NCBI RefSeq assembly: GCF_026914185.1
Contig: NC_070574.1
Coordinates: 2,108,501 to 2,172,500, forward strand
Length of the DNA: 64,000 nucleotides
Direction of reading: 5' to 3'
DNA from: Puccinia triticina
Taxonomy: Eukaryota > Basidiomycota > Pucciniomycetes > Pucciniales > Pucciniaceae
This document shows positions 47,815 through 58,981 of the stretch, piece after piece (position 1 is the first letter of the stretch; each line of letters begins with the position of its first letter). The translations under genes and the position numbers were made by a program. Under the pieces are notes generated by a model. It was given only the letters and a program-made list of their open reading frames with translations. It did no database searches and had not been told where the DNA came from.

Positions 47815-49556
47815 AGTACTTGTTCTATTAAGCTTTGTAAGTCTGTAGGTACTTCTATCTCTATCTGGTTGCTACTACAGTGGCTCCTCCGTGATCCTAG
47901 TGAAAGCACGTCAGCCCGGTTCTCCTTTGAAATCACTCTTCTCGCTAGCAGATTTATCTGCCGCTCAATCAGGATATTTTGGATGATTTTCCATTAGTCG
48001 TTTACAAACTTGTCTTTTGATTTCCGTTTGTTTATCACCGTCTCCGTGGTCGTGTTGTCCGTCCATACAATAAAGTTCTTCCCACGTCTTGCACCGAGCT
48101 TAATTAGCATTAGCAGCCCTAGTCTTACCGCAATGGTCTCGAGGCGTGATATCCTTTCCTCTTCTATATTGAGCTCTAGGGATATCCCCTTTTCTAATTC
48201 CTTGTGTGACTTGAGGAAGGATTGCGCTCATTGTTTTCCAATAAGGACTCCTCTCCCAAACCACGTTGAGGCGTCTCCTACCCAGCCCACTTCCGTTGGC
48301 TCTTGCGATGTTATCAAGCGGGTTGGTTCAAAGTTCCTGAGCGTTGATAGCCAAACTCTGAGATCTTCTTCCACGTCGATTGGCAGAGGTTGCTTTCTTT
48401 CTTTGTACACCCAGCTATTCAACCATCAGTATATGCTGCAAAGGTAGCATCGTAGTTGTGGGAGGATATATGACACATGGTTTAGCCTCCCCGCAATGAC
48501 TTCTACCTCGTTGTACCAGAATTCCGCGCCCAATTCCAGGAATACTAGCACCTGCGCAATCCATTTTGCTAGTTTCTCCTCCGGGAGTCGGACAGTTTTG
48601 TTGGTTCCGTTCCACACAAAACCCACGAATTTTTGCTCCTCTGCGAAAGGCGCATATTTCTCTTGATTTGTCTTCACTCCGAGTTCGTTGGACCGTTTCA
48701 CCACATCTGTCATGAGGAGGTTTGACCCCGCCCTTTTCACAAATAAATTTTTGTCCACCCACCTAAATATGGTTAGGACGTCAAACTCTGCCATCATCAC
48801 TTGTTTCCATGCGTCTGCTGGTCGTCCAAATGACCCGCAACCGGCCATGCCTCCAAACGCGATCCTTGTATCTAGCATGATCCCGTTGTCAAAGTCTCGC
48901 ACCATTAGGTATTTCCACTGATCCGGCCTTGTTGGTATCTGCCGATACGCCTTTTCCCAATCGAAAATGGCCAGTAGGATTGGTTCTTTTGTCCGTTTCA
49001 GGAATTTTTCAACGACGTTGAAGTTGTCCCATGTGGTTTGGAAATCATCTGAGTCCACAAAGGAGTTTACTGACGGGATTTTGTTCCTCCCCCAAGGGAA
49101 GGACAGGTCATTTATTGGCCGTAGAGACCCGTCGCCGTTGATTGCCGCTCCTAGCGGGCAAGTTCGGAAGAAAAGAAAGTGTTCATTTACTTGTTACCTT
49201 GTATACGGCCCATACATCCTCCCCACTTCCACCTCCCTCTTCATTGACGCTTCTATTTTCTTTCTCGCTTGTAGGGCCAAGCTGTGGTTTGGCGGGGTGT
49301 AGTAGTCATCGTATCCTTCTACCACATGTTGGGGGATACCTTGGTCAAAACCTTGCTCGAATCCTTCTAGTACATCTTTGAATTCTGGGAGCAAGTTCGC
49401 TTGTTTCAAGGCTTCCCGCCACCGCGGGATTTCCATTTCGCACGTCACTCCTTCTGGCCATGCCTGGCAGGGCCTTTCTCCTTTGCCTTCGCTTCTCTCA
49501 TTTTCTGTTTCTTGGCTCTCCTCCTCACTGTTCACAGACAAAGGAGCACACATCAC
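47815..49556 (-). pseudogene. YR-retroelement reverse transcriptase-RNase H, copy 2
   Basis: Two frames, 49556-49194 and 49058-48426, share copy 1's order: TCEMEIPRWREALKQANL, YYTPPNHSLALQARKKIE, then RT motif A FDWEKAYRQIP (~48955), motif B FGGMAGCGSFGRPADAW (~48840) and motif C WVDKNLFVK (~48750, Lys where Asp is expected). GFVWNGTNKTVRLPEEK shows the uninterrupted site of the solo LTR in copy 1. RNase H-like sequence (GWVGDASTWFGRGVLIG, then SKENRADVLSLGSRR) continues to about 47815. A frameshift separates the two RT parts. Inactive. Confidence 0.82.
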
Positions 49557-49767
49557 GGACTACTCTCGCATTTCTCACTTCATTGTTTATATGCCCAGGG
49601 TCATCATGATCCCTCTGGAGGGTAGTTTCTTGAAATATTCTATAACCAGGAGCATGTATAAGAAAAATGGGAGGGGGGGGCTGGTGCAGTCACCGGTTTA
49701 CCCCCCTGCGGGATTTTGTTTATCCGGCAACCTCTGGTATGGGCGGAAAAACAAACAAGGTAGAGAT

Positions 49768-51380
49768 TTAGATTGTTTGCCTACTAAAAGTTCCTTCCTC
49801 GGCCTCCGTCCCAACCGCCGTCTTGGCCTCCCTCTCGGTCACCGTGCCTGGGGTTGTACCGGTTACCTTTGTAACCTCCCTGGTTTTGCTTCTGGCTTCC
49901 CTGGCCGCCTTTCTCATACCCCCTTGTTTGGTCTGGAGAAGCCCTTCGTTGCTGTCCTTGCTGCTTTCCTTCGGCTTGACGGCCCTTGGGTTGGCGGAGG
50001 TGTAGGGGAAGAGCGTTACCTCCGTTGTTGCCTTTAGCTTTTGGCTGGCCGTCGCCGTGTCCCATCCGTATCTCCTGCCACCTGCTGAGTACGGTTTATT
50101 GGGGAAATTTACCTTGTCAAGTTTTGTTGCCTTCCCGTAGGCCTTCCGAACTACGTCCTCCCTATAGACCGAGATATTTGCCACTGAGCGGCGCCCATCT
50201 CCCAACGTCACCCGGTGTGCAAATGCATTTGCTCTAATCTGTATGTCATATCGCAGGCCGGTCATGTATCCGTCTCGGATGATGATTGTGTCGCAGTGTT
50301 TCTTGTGCATCACTAGCCATCCGGCAAAGGTTGTGTGAGCTGTGGTCGGAATCTTCCTGAGGGCGGCATAGAAACCTTGGTGGTTTACCGACCACTTGTT
50401 GTACGTTTGGCAGTACTCGCTTGGGTAAGGGTACCCCAAATAACAAAACACGTCGGTTCCTGCCGCTTCGGCCTTTGGTTTCTTCTCTGACCAGTGCATT
50501 ATAGCCTTGTCCTGCCACTCCTCATTGAAGATGGTTAGTGGCAGCGGGCCCTTCAACTCTTCTAGGTTTTTCTGAAAAAAGGGGGTGAGTCTCACATTGA
50601 CTGATGTTGGGACCGCTGAATTGTCGCAGATGAGGCCTCCTGTACCGCTTGCTGTCTCGCTTGGTTTTGTTTTGTCCAACGGTTGCACCACTTTGATCTC
50701 CTTGGTTATCTGGTTGTTTCCGGTGATGGGGACGGTGACTCTCAAGCCCTCGATTATAAGAGGTGAGTTCGCAGTTCCTGCGCCAGATGGGACCGCCGTT
50801 GCTGGGTTTGCTCGTAGCACCGCTCTTCCGAGGCCCGCACCGATGTTGTACAGACGGTTTGCCATTGCCATATCTCCATCCTCTTCGGCCTTCATCGCTC
50901 TCTCTGCCATCCTGATCAAGGTGTCCTGGACCTTCCAAGCTCGAAGCGCTTCCTGGGCTGGTGTGGCCTCCTGGGCCCTTTATAACTGGGTTTGATCCTG
51001 GTGGGGTAAGCCAACCAGGTCAGGACTTCCTTTGGCTCATTATGTGGTTCCTTTGGGTTGCTGTATAACTTACCTGATCATGGCCATCCTCGCTTGTTTT
51101 GGGCGCGAATATTCGACGTATTGTCCGTCTTTTCCTCTGGGTTGGTGGCTAACAGCGGTAAGGCAAGTTATGCTTAGTTTCCGTCGTGTTCCTCTTGTTC
51201 CTCTTGTTACTTACCTCCCTTGCCTTGCGGTTGGCCTAAGTCCATCAGCAACCCTTCCCGTACCTCGTCGGCCTCTTCTTTTGGCGTCGCTGCGGGATCT
51301 TCCGTGCCCTCCTCGCGCTGTTGTTGAAGTCCTGCTAGTTGTTTTACGAATGCCGTCGCCTGTTGCATTGAGTTTGACAT
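49768..51380 (-). pseudogene. YR-retroelement gag-like protein, copy 2
   Basis: A short first exon MSNSMQQATAFVKQLAGLQQ (51380) ends at a GTAAGT donor near 51220. The main exon begins before MIRMAERAMKAEEDGDMAMA (50919) and runs 383 residues to 49768 with ELKGPLPLTIFNEEWQDKAI and LVMHKKHCDTIIIRDGYMTG. The C-terminus is basic (RKAAREARSKTREVTKV). No CCHC knuckle was seen. The main exon is open; whether the spliced protein is made is unknown. Confidence 0.65.
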
Positions 51381-51450
51381 TCTTGCTTTGAGGATTAAAA
51401 GACAAAAGAGAACTAAGCAAAAAAAGATGTCTCTTATCCTTTCTCGGTAG

Positions 51451-51822
51451 CAACGGTGAAACAGATACTATACAATACAGTATCTTCAGATACTTGTGTA
51501 TTGTATCTGTTGAAAAATACAAAATTGTAAATACAAATGTATTGTATCTGCCTGAAGATACAATACCATAGTATTGTATCAATAAATTATTAAAACTTGA
51601 TTTTCTTGTTTTTGGCCACTGTGGACTGTATACAGAAAAACTATCAAAAAACGTAAAAATACAGTATCTTGTATTGGGCTGTATTTGCAACAAGATACCA
51701 AAGTTTGAATACATTTGTATAGTATTGGTCTTTGAATACAATACAAATAAATGGTATTGGGTGCAAAACAGATACAAATACAGGCAGATACAGATACATG
51801 TATTGTATTTGTTTCACCTTTG
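51451..51822. repeat. 372-bp hAT-like MITE of GATACAATAC words
   Basis: The left end CAACGGTGAAACAGATAC and right end GTATTTGTTTCACCTTTG form imperfect inverted repeats. The flanks TCGGTAG (51444-51450) and TCAGTAG (51823-51829) look like a slightly diverged 7-8-bp target duplication, suggesting hAT. The interior is made almost wholly of GATACAATAC/GTATTGTATC permutations that fold on themselves. It sits in the leader of the copy 2 gag gene. Confidence 0.7.
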
Positions 51823-52106
51823 TCAGTAGCCAGCTGGGGTTGAAACCTTGATGAGGATTGTCCCGTTCCGATAAGGTTTCCTTAGCCGATGGTACCGGGT
51901 TCCCAGTCCCTTCCGGCTGGTCTTGCCTCCCGGGCCTGTGGTTTTGCCGCAGTCATGGTTTGGGCTTGCTGCGCCCCTTGCTGCCTGTGCCTTCTTGCGG
52001 GCTCTCTGGCCCGCTCCCCTCCAGGCCCTCGTCGCGGGGGGGCTGCCTTGGTCTCGCCCCTCCTTGGACATTATCACCTCCCACTACATTCCCGGTAATT
52101 GGCTAA

Positions 52107-52165
52107 GAATTCTTGACCCTCATGAACCAGGGTCTGTATTGCACTGCAACAATACTGAGGAACTA
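52107..52165. repeat. Far side of the phosphatase-locus duplication
   Basis: GAATTCTTGACCCTCATGAACCAGGGTCTG and following bases (shared with 9886-9929) resume here after the copy 2 retroelement. This proves that the duplication predates that insertion. Similarity ends near 52165, about where the parent acquired its AGGGGGTTTC element. Confidence 0.85.
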
Positions 52166-52259
52166 AAGGGTTTTTTCCCAACAACATTGAGCTTCACTAG
52201 ACATTGACTGACTGCCTTACCAAGCCATAATCAAGCCATTTTTAAGGTGACATGGAGTC

Positions 52260-53990
52260 CTCCACTGGAAGACCTCATGTCACCTGGATTTAGTGGGAGA
52301 TCTTAAGAAATAGTTGCTGGTGGCGTGGGTTGTAATTCAGACCATTTTTCACCAGACAAAGTTCAAGGACTTCCTTCTAGGGCATTTCCTGAAAGGAATT
52401 CCTCCAGGAGAGATGTTGACATTGACACTGATGAAAATATGTCCTCCAGTTATGTACATAATCCAATCTCATGCAGTGGTCAGAGCTGAAGCAGATTGAA
52501 AGAACACTCAAAGGACTAGAATAAATTCTTGAAATGATCACAACAAGAGACAAAATGAAACAGAGAGAAAGAAAAAAGAAAACAGAAAGGAGTGACTGAT
52601 AATTGGATTACCTGGAAGTTGAACAGAGTGAAATACTACTGTGGATTCTGGATACATAGACGCGTCAAGTTACCCTCCTTGTTGGCTGCTCTAGGTCAGT
52701 AAAGCTAATATGTCAGAGAAGGAAAATAGACAACCAACAAAATGAATGAACACAGAGAACTGAAAATAACAAGATCTCACCACTATCTGCTTCAACATGG
52801 ATTTCAAAACTTGATACTTGGCTAGCTGAAGGTGATACAATAGATTTGAAAATCCCACAGCAAGCATACCTACATAAGTCAATATATGACATTTAGGAGG
52901 AGATAATACTCAGGAAAAAATTGATGCAAATATCTCCAGGTTATAATGGATGAGAAGGATATACAGATATAATTACTCTTCCATTTGGTCCCTGTGCTCC
53001 TAAAAGGTTGATGAAACTTTGTTTTTATGTACATATTACATACAGATAAATTAAGAGGCAATTGATCAGTAGGTGGGTCTTTTTACTCACCTGCTTATCA
53101 CATTTTTGGATCAGTTTTCTGATCATTTCAGTAGCATCTTTCTTCATCCTGTTCCATCCAAAATTAATTGACCAAGTCAGTAACAAAAATCCAACAGGAT
53201 TTTTAATCAAAACACGGACACTTGAACCACAGCTTCATTTGTTGTGTGTAAACTCAACTACAGAAGTTCAGGAATTGTCATTAGTGCCATTTGTTTGCCT
53301 GATCATCTGAACATTTCTATTGCGTTTGTGCTTTTGACTCACTCCACATGATTTCAAAGCTGTAATTACACCATTTCCTCTGGCTTTGATACGACCCTGG
53401 GCATCTGTTTGGAGGCTTTCAACGGCCCTAGTAAAATGAAAAAGGAAGTGTAATTGGTCAGAGTCCAGAATAGAGGGACAGAATATTTGAACCTTGGAGA
53501 TCTCTGAATTACTGACTCGATACAGTTGTTGTTGTCTCCAATACTTGGTGCTTCAGGGGACTGAGAGCAGTAGGGTTTCTCAAGCTCGAAATCAGGATTG
53601 TATGCCTCAAACGCTGAGCCTGGTGGGGAGCGGTTTCTGATTTTCAGAAGGACCTTGGGGTTATCTGAAAATTTCATAGAGCCGCCCTATAAAAGAAGGT
53701 CAAGCATCAGCATGGACTCAAGATTGCCTCATTAGTTCAAGCTATCAAATCTAATGAACAGAAATAAGCATACCTTTTCTGGGCATTTCCTGAAGAAAGC
53801 GTCCAGGTTCACTTTGATCTGGTCAATGGTGCTGCACACAAGAAGGATTTTCAATCAGTATCTTTGCGCTCTCAAACTGGTCCAAAGAAGCTGATACAGA
53901 GAACCATGACATCAGTGCTCATTTCCACTCACACAAGAGCACGTGTTGGATTAAAAATGGTTACCTGTTTCAAGAAGTAATAGATATCAG
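52260..53990 (-). CDS. Unrecognised multi-exon gene (partial model)
   Basis: Several minus-strand exons with good splice signals join in phase: TIDQIKVNLDAFFRKCPEK (53768-53833), then GGSMKFSDNPKVLLKIRNRS to CIESVIQRSPR (~53497-53690), then AVESLQTDAQGRIKARGNGV to ALKSCG (~53345-53430). A further likely exon reads KDATEMIRKLIQKCDKQ (~53090-53140), and GMLAVGFSNLLYHLQLAKYQ (~52790-52865) may follow. The ends are not defined, and an upstream exon near 53950-53990 does not join in phase. I do not recognise the family. The exons are mildly basic and contain no obvious membrane segment or signal peptide. Confidence 0.5.
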
Positions 53991-54542
53991 CAGTGTATAG
54001 GAGACATTTCCTCCAGTTTTTTTTGGTAATAATATGCAGTCAACATATTACAAAATTTCTTACTATGCAGCCATCAGATATCACCTCAATTTTACCTTCA
54101 ATTGTAGGAAGATGTGGGGAGTTTCCACTGGTGTCAAGTTTAATTCGTTGCAGCGCTCTGTTTTTTTATGATTCCATTCAGAATGGTCAAATCAGATATA
54201 CTGTGGTCTAGGATTATTATACCTCGTTGTAAACAGAGAAAAAGAAAAGTGGGGCTTGCGATGCGCACGCGATACATTGTTTGTTGTTCCGCTTCGGCAC
54301 CACTTCCTGACAGTCTCATTGTGCATTGTTTATTGCTTCAACAGGTGATATTTTGGCCAGTAGTAAACCAATTACGGCCATAAAATTTAACACATATTGA
54401 CAAGCAATCATTTTGAAATTTCTGCGAAGATATTCAGGTCAATTTTCTGAAATTGTTAGTGAGATTGAATTGGGACTAAAGTGGAAATTCTTGAAAACTT
54501 TTTTTTTGGGGGGGGTGGCACTGGAACAAAATGAGAGGATTA
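53991..54542. other. Spacer before MULE-OTU
   Basis: AT-rich, no gene recognised. It may include the 5' part of the preceding minus-strand gene. Confidence 0.35.
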
Positions 54543-55002
54543 TTAGTTAAAGGGTCAGCCTAAATGCACTCCAACTTTTTACTTCATGTACTCCAAATGT
54601 GAGTTCATGGAGCGGGTACTCCAAAAGTGGTTGGAGTACCGTGAAGAGTACGCCAAACTATATTGGAGTGCAGACAGCCGGACTCCATTGTGATTGGAGT
54701 ACACAGCCCTGCACTCCAGTGGCTCCCAAATTTGATGAGTGCCTCCATCAATCACTCCCCTTATAAGTTTGGAGTACATTCTCCCAGCACTCCAATTATG
54801 CTGATTTGCCTCCCCACACCGGGAGTGCAGACCTCAGAACTCCAGGTAGATATGGAGTACCAGCACCCATGCTCCAATCACCGCACCCATTCTTGGCCCC
54901 TTGGGGCAGTGACCATTTTCTACATTCTCAAAAATCAGCCAAAGAGACGCACTTGTATCAGATTCCACTCATCAAATCCCACACTTTCACACACCAAGAA
55001 AA

Positions 55003-58000
55003 ATGTTGGCCAAAGAAATCCAACCAAACCCAAGCGTCACGGTTCCCAACACTGGCTCAAACACCCCATCAAACACTGGTGATAGCATCACGGTGAGTCC
55101 AGAAGTTTGGGCTCAAATGCAAAGCTTTCTGGCTTTGCTTCCAATCCAACAACCCCAAAAACAGGCGAACCCACCCTCAGAAGCTGCAGCTCCCTCACCA
55201 AACGCCGTTCGTTCTCCGGATCTCGCCGTTTGTTCCCCGGAACTCGCCGTTTGTTCCCTGGAACTCACCGTTTGTTCTCCAGATCTTGCCGTTGCTTCTC
55301 TGGATCCCCCAGTTCCTTCTGGGGATCCTGCCGTTTCTTTGCCAGAAGATCCCACCGTCCCTTTGCCACATGTCCAGAAAGAGGAGTTCAACAACAACGA
55401 TCTAGGTGACAATCGAGAGGATCAAGTTTCCAGCGCTCAAAACAAAGGCTTGGATTCTGACGCGCCCGTCTCCGAAATCATCAATGATATTAAGGAGTAT
55501 GACTTTTCCACTGGTGGTGTGTTTCTTTGATCTAATGGGACGCTAAGTTGGGCTTTTGTGCTGATATTGTGTCAATATAGGGCCGTTGGATCCTCCCCCT
55601 CGTGCTTGGTTCACCTCCATGGATGATTTGGTCAGCTTCTGTCAAGCTTGGGCCAAGAAACACGGATACACCATTTTCAAATCCAACTCGCACCCCGGGA
55701 AAAATGTCTACATCAAGTGTGATTGATCCGGTCGATTCCGAGCCACGATCTTGAATAAGTCTGGTTGTAAAACTGCCTCAACCAAGATAAACTGCCCTTT
55801 TCACATGAAAGGCTCGATCCCTACTAGTAAGAAGCTAATTGAAAAGTTTTGGACACTCAAGGTTTTACAAGGAACACACAACCATGGCCCGTCCAATGGT
55901 GTCTCAAGTCATTCTGCGCACAAACGGCTCATACCGGAGCAGTTAAATGAGATCCGTAAGCTTTCGCAAGCTAATCTCAAGCCGGCGCAGATCTTGTTGG
56001 ATTTGCGAACTTCGGATAACAAGACTCATGCAACCAACAAGACAATTAGTAACGCGCTTCAGAAGATTCGCCGTGAGGATCTAGATTGCCGGACTCCAAT
56101 GGAGGCTCTATTGGCTATCCTCAAGGAATGTAACTGGTTGTACGAAGTCAAGGTGAACTCATCCGGTGCTGTTCTAAACCTGTTCTTTGCGCACCCGGGT
56201 TCAATTCACTTGGCCCGTATCAATAATCATGTTGCGCTCTTGGATTCGACATACAAGACCAACCGATACAACTTTCCTCTTCTCCATGTAATTGATCAGG
56301 CCGCAAGCAACCAATCTTTCTCTATTGGCTTCTGCTTTATGAAGTACGAGGACAATGAAAATTACCTCTGGGCAATTAATGCTTTGAGAAAGCGCATCTG
56401 GCGACCACAACGCGTACCTCAAGTCTTTCTCACTGGTCGTGATTCTGCCTTACAAAAAGCTTTGGCCACAGTCTTCCCGGATTTTCAAGCAAACTTGTGC
56501 ACTGGGCACATCAAAAAAAATATTACGACAAACTGTAAGAAGTACTTCCCCGCGGCAAAAACAAAACCCGCCTCCCTCAAATCAAAAGCGACTTCTCAAG
56601 AAAGTAAAACTGACTCTTCCAGCGAAGCAAAAGAGGCTGTTAAAAACCCCAAAGACAATTGGGAAATCTTCATGTCACTTTGGTCAGGAGTTACAAACGC
56701 AAAAACACCCAAGCTTTACAAAGAACGGTTCGAGAACCTGAAAAAGCATCTCAAGAATCGTCCGGCAGTCTTGAGTTACCTTGAAACAAATATAATGGTC
56801 AAGGATTTCTTTGTTGTTGCCTGGGCTTGCCAATACCCCTACCTCCGGAATCTCAATACATCATGAGTTGAATCCGGCCACGCCTACATGAAACCCTTCA
56901 TTGAAAACTCAACTGGAGACCTGCTCACAGTATTCAACTCCTTAGCTCATGCCGTTGACACGTAGCTCAACCAAGTTCACAAATTGCTTGGTCAAGATAC
57001 CGTCAAGACTCTGGTGAATGTCCTAAAACCTTTCATCCCGCTCCTTGGCCGCATATCAACCTTTGCAATCAAGATGTGTCTTGAACAATATGAAAAATTA
57101 GCACATCTTGACCCGACTGACCCGTGTTCCAACACCGTTACAATTGGAATTGGGATCCCTTGTGCTCATTGGATCTCTGAGATACTCGGAAGCAATGATG
57201 CTTTGTCCCAAGAAAATTTCCATTCTCAATGGATTCTTAAATACAATCAACGGTGGGCCAGCTACGCTAACCGTAGCGTTAGCGTGGCGTAGCGTAGCTG
57301 AATTCTGCTAAATTTTAGCGTAGCGTTAGCGGAATTGCGCCTTTCTGTGCTAACGCTACGCGCAAAGGGTGCGCAGCTAATTTAGCTGTTAGCGTAGCGT
57401 TAGCGCAGATGCGCGCAATTGGGCTAGCGCTACACACGCAGGGCGCAAAAGAGCGCGCGCTACGGTGCGCCAAAGTGCTTTTAGCTGAAAAAAAGGCCTT
57501 TTTTTCCGCTAAAAGCGCTGTAGCGCAGCGTAGCGTAGTGAATGTAGCGGCGCGCTAACACTAACAAACGATTGGCGCGCTGTTAGCGCCGCTGAAACGT
57601 AGCGCAGCGTAGCGGCGCTAACAGCGCGCTAACGCTACTCAAAATGGGCGGGCGCTTTTTGCCGCTACGCTAACGCTAAGTGGCCCTGTAGCGTAGTGTA
57701 GCGTAGCGGCCCACCGTTGATACAATCCAGAAATAAAGGTAAGCAATTGATTTTTCAAGATGTGGATTTCACAATTACTAATTTGATCCATTCCAAAGCA
57801 AAAAAAAGAGTCTTAAGTCAACTTAGATGATGAAATGAAGAAGCTGACAGTTGCACTGTCTAGCGAAGATCCCAACATGCTTGCAAATATTCTTGAGCAA
57901 CTCAATCAAATCGTCGCTGGGACTCACATGGCCGTCCCAATACAAGCACCCAAAGCCAAAACAAAGACAAAAGGACGACCTGCTTTGAAGAGAAAACAAA

Positions 58001-58981
58001 CAACTTCAACAAGAAGGAATCCGTCAGCCTATGAAATCGTTGAAGCAAAACTTAAAAAGGATCAGATCGCCCGGTCAAAGAGGGCCTCAAAGGCCCCTGA
58101 ACGACAGTCCAAGAGAATCAGAAAAACAGATACCACCGACGAAGAGGCCGATACCACCAACAAAGAGGCCGATACCACCGACGAAGAGGAATTTGATGAA
58201 GAAAACAAAGGAAACAATGAAGATAGCGATGATGGTCCATTGGTTTCTGAGACCGGGCAAGACGTTCCTGAGTCTAGAGATGATGAGACCGGGCAAGACG
58301 TTCCTGAGTCTAGAGAGGTGAGTCCCTATTTATTTCATTGCATAGAAAAACCCTGGGCTGATAATCTACTACATTATACATCTGATCAGCCGAGGTATAC
58401 CAAGCAGATTCCACAACCTTTGAAATCATATGTGAAATCAATCTTCGATCCTTTGGGTGATGGTAATTGCGGGTTCCGCTGTGTTGCGAAAGCGCTTGGG
58501 TACGACAACAATGGATGGTTCCGCGTGAGGAACGAGATGCTAGGAGAAATTTCTGCAAAAAAAGGCTCTCTACACCAATTTACAGGGTGGAGCCCTGCCA
58601 ATCAAAACAATCATCAACGGCCTCAAGGTGGAAAACTTGAAATCAAAAATCAAACGCAAAAACTGGCTTGATAAATTCTCTCACGGTCAGATCCTTGCCA
58701 ATGTGTACCAACGACCGATCTGCTTCATCTCATTAGAATCCTGCGCCTCTTTCCTTCCTCTAAGAACTGGCCCCGGATCCAACGAAACTGAGCCCGTCTA
58801 TCTTCTCTACGTCAACGGTAATCACTGGGCCTTGGCCCTTGTGGAGGGGGAGGACGGGGTCAAGCCAATCCCTCCTCCCATCTTGGCCACCAAGAATACG
58901 TTGAAATGTGCAAAAGCCTGGTACAATCATGTCCAGAAAGGCATGGATCTCTATCAGGACGAGGCGACTAAGGCAACTTGA
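55003..58981 (+). pseudogene. MULE transposase fused to OTU-like cysteine protease, inactivated
   Basis: It starts MLAKEIQPNPSVTV with a repetitive Pro/Ser region (CSPELAV, CSPDLAV units), then a GT-AG intron (~55521-55580). A FAR1-like DNA-binding part follows (FCQAWAKKHGYTIF, CPFHMKGSI, LQGTHNHGPS), then the MULE domain: NHVALLDSTYKTNRY (first Asp, ~56240), FLTGRDSALQKAL (second, ~56430), CTGHIKKN, and VESGHAYMK (Glu, ~56870). The C-terminal part has acidic tandem repeats (TDEEADTT, ETGQDVPES), then GDGNCGFRC (OTU catalytic Cys, 58468) and NGNHWAL (candidate His, 58823). Three in-frame stops (55724, 56864, 56963), the MITE at 57248 and a frameshift in an A7 run (~58557) inactivate it. Confidence 0.85.
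57248..57719. repeat. 472-bp TAGCG-rich MITE, copy 1 (hAT-like ends)
   Basis: It begins CAACGGTGGGCCAGCTACGC and ends GCGGCCCACCGTTG. The 7-bp duplication ATACAAT (57241-57247, 57720-57726) flanks it, possibly 8 bp allowing for end ambiguity. The interior consists almost entirely of GCTAACGCTACGC/GCGTAGCGTTAGC permutations. It lies in the MULE-OTU coding region, and its removal restores KYNPEIK. Confidence 0.93.

Larger units (their letters stand above)
47374..52106 (-). mobile_element. Tyrosine-recombinase retrotransposon (Ngaro/DIRS-like), copy 2, truncated
   Basis: It is inserted in the duplicated phosphatase locus: left flank ...CACCGGAACTGT (parent 9881), right flank AAGAATTCTTGACCCTC (parent 9886). 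It contains gag (51380-49768), RT (49556-48426) and an RNase H-like region (to ~47815). No tyrosine recombinase is present on the 3' side, where copy 1 has one. Exact ends are uncertain, and no target duplication is expected for this class. Confidence 0.75.

Noticed and set aside
47387..47879. A possible LTR (TGTTAGCAGCC...CTACTACA followed by a TGGCTCC primer-like site)
   Set aside because: The right part translates on the minus strand as the continuing RNase H region of the YR retroelement (SKENRADVLSLGSRR onward), no matching second LTR exists, and the flanks GGCTA and GTGGC are not a duplication.
48010..48447. Long + strand open frame over the copy 2 RNase H
   Set aside because: It is the complement of the RNase H-like sequence, which aligns with copy 1 on the minus strand.
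58318..58345. A short intron starting GTGAGT in the MULE-OTU gene
   Set aside because: Removing it would shift the frame, whereas reading through keeps the OTU motif in frame.
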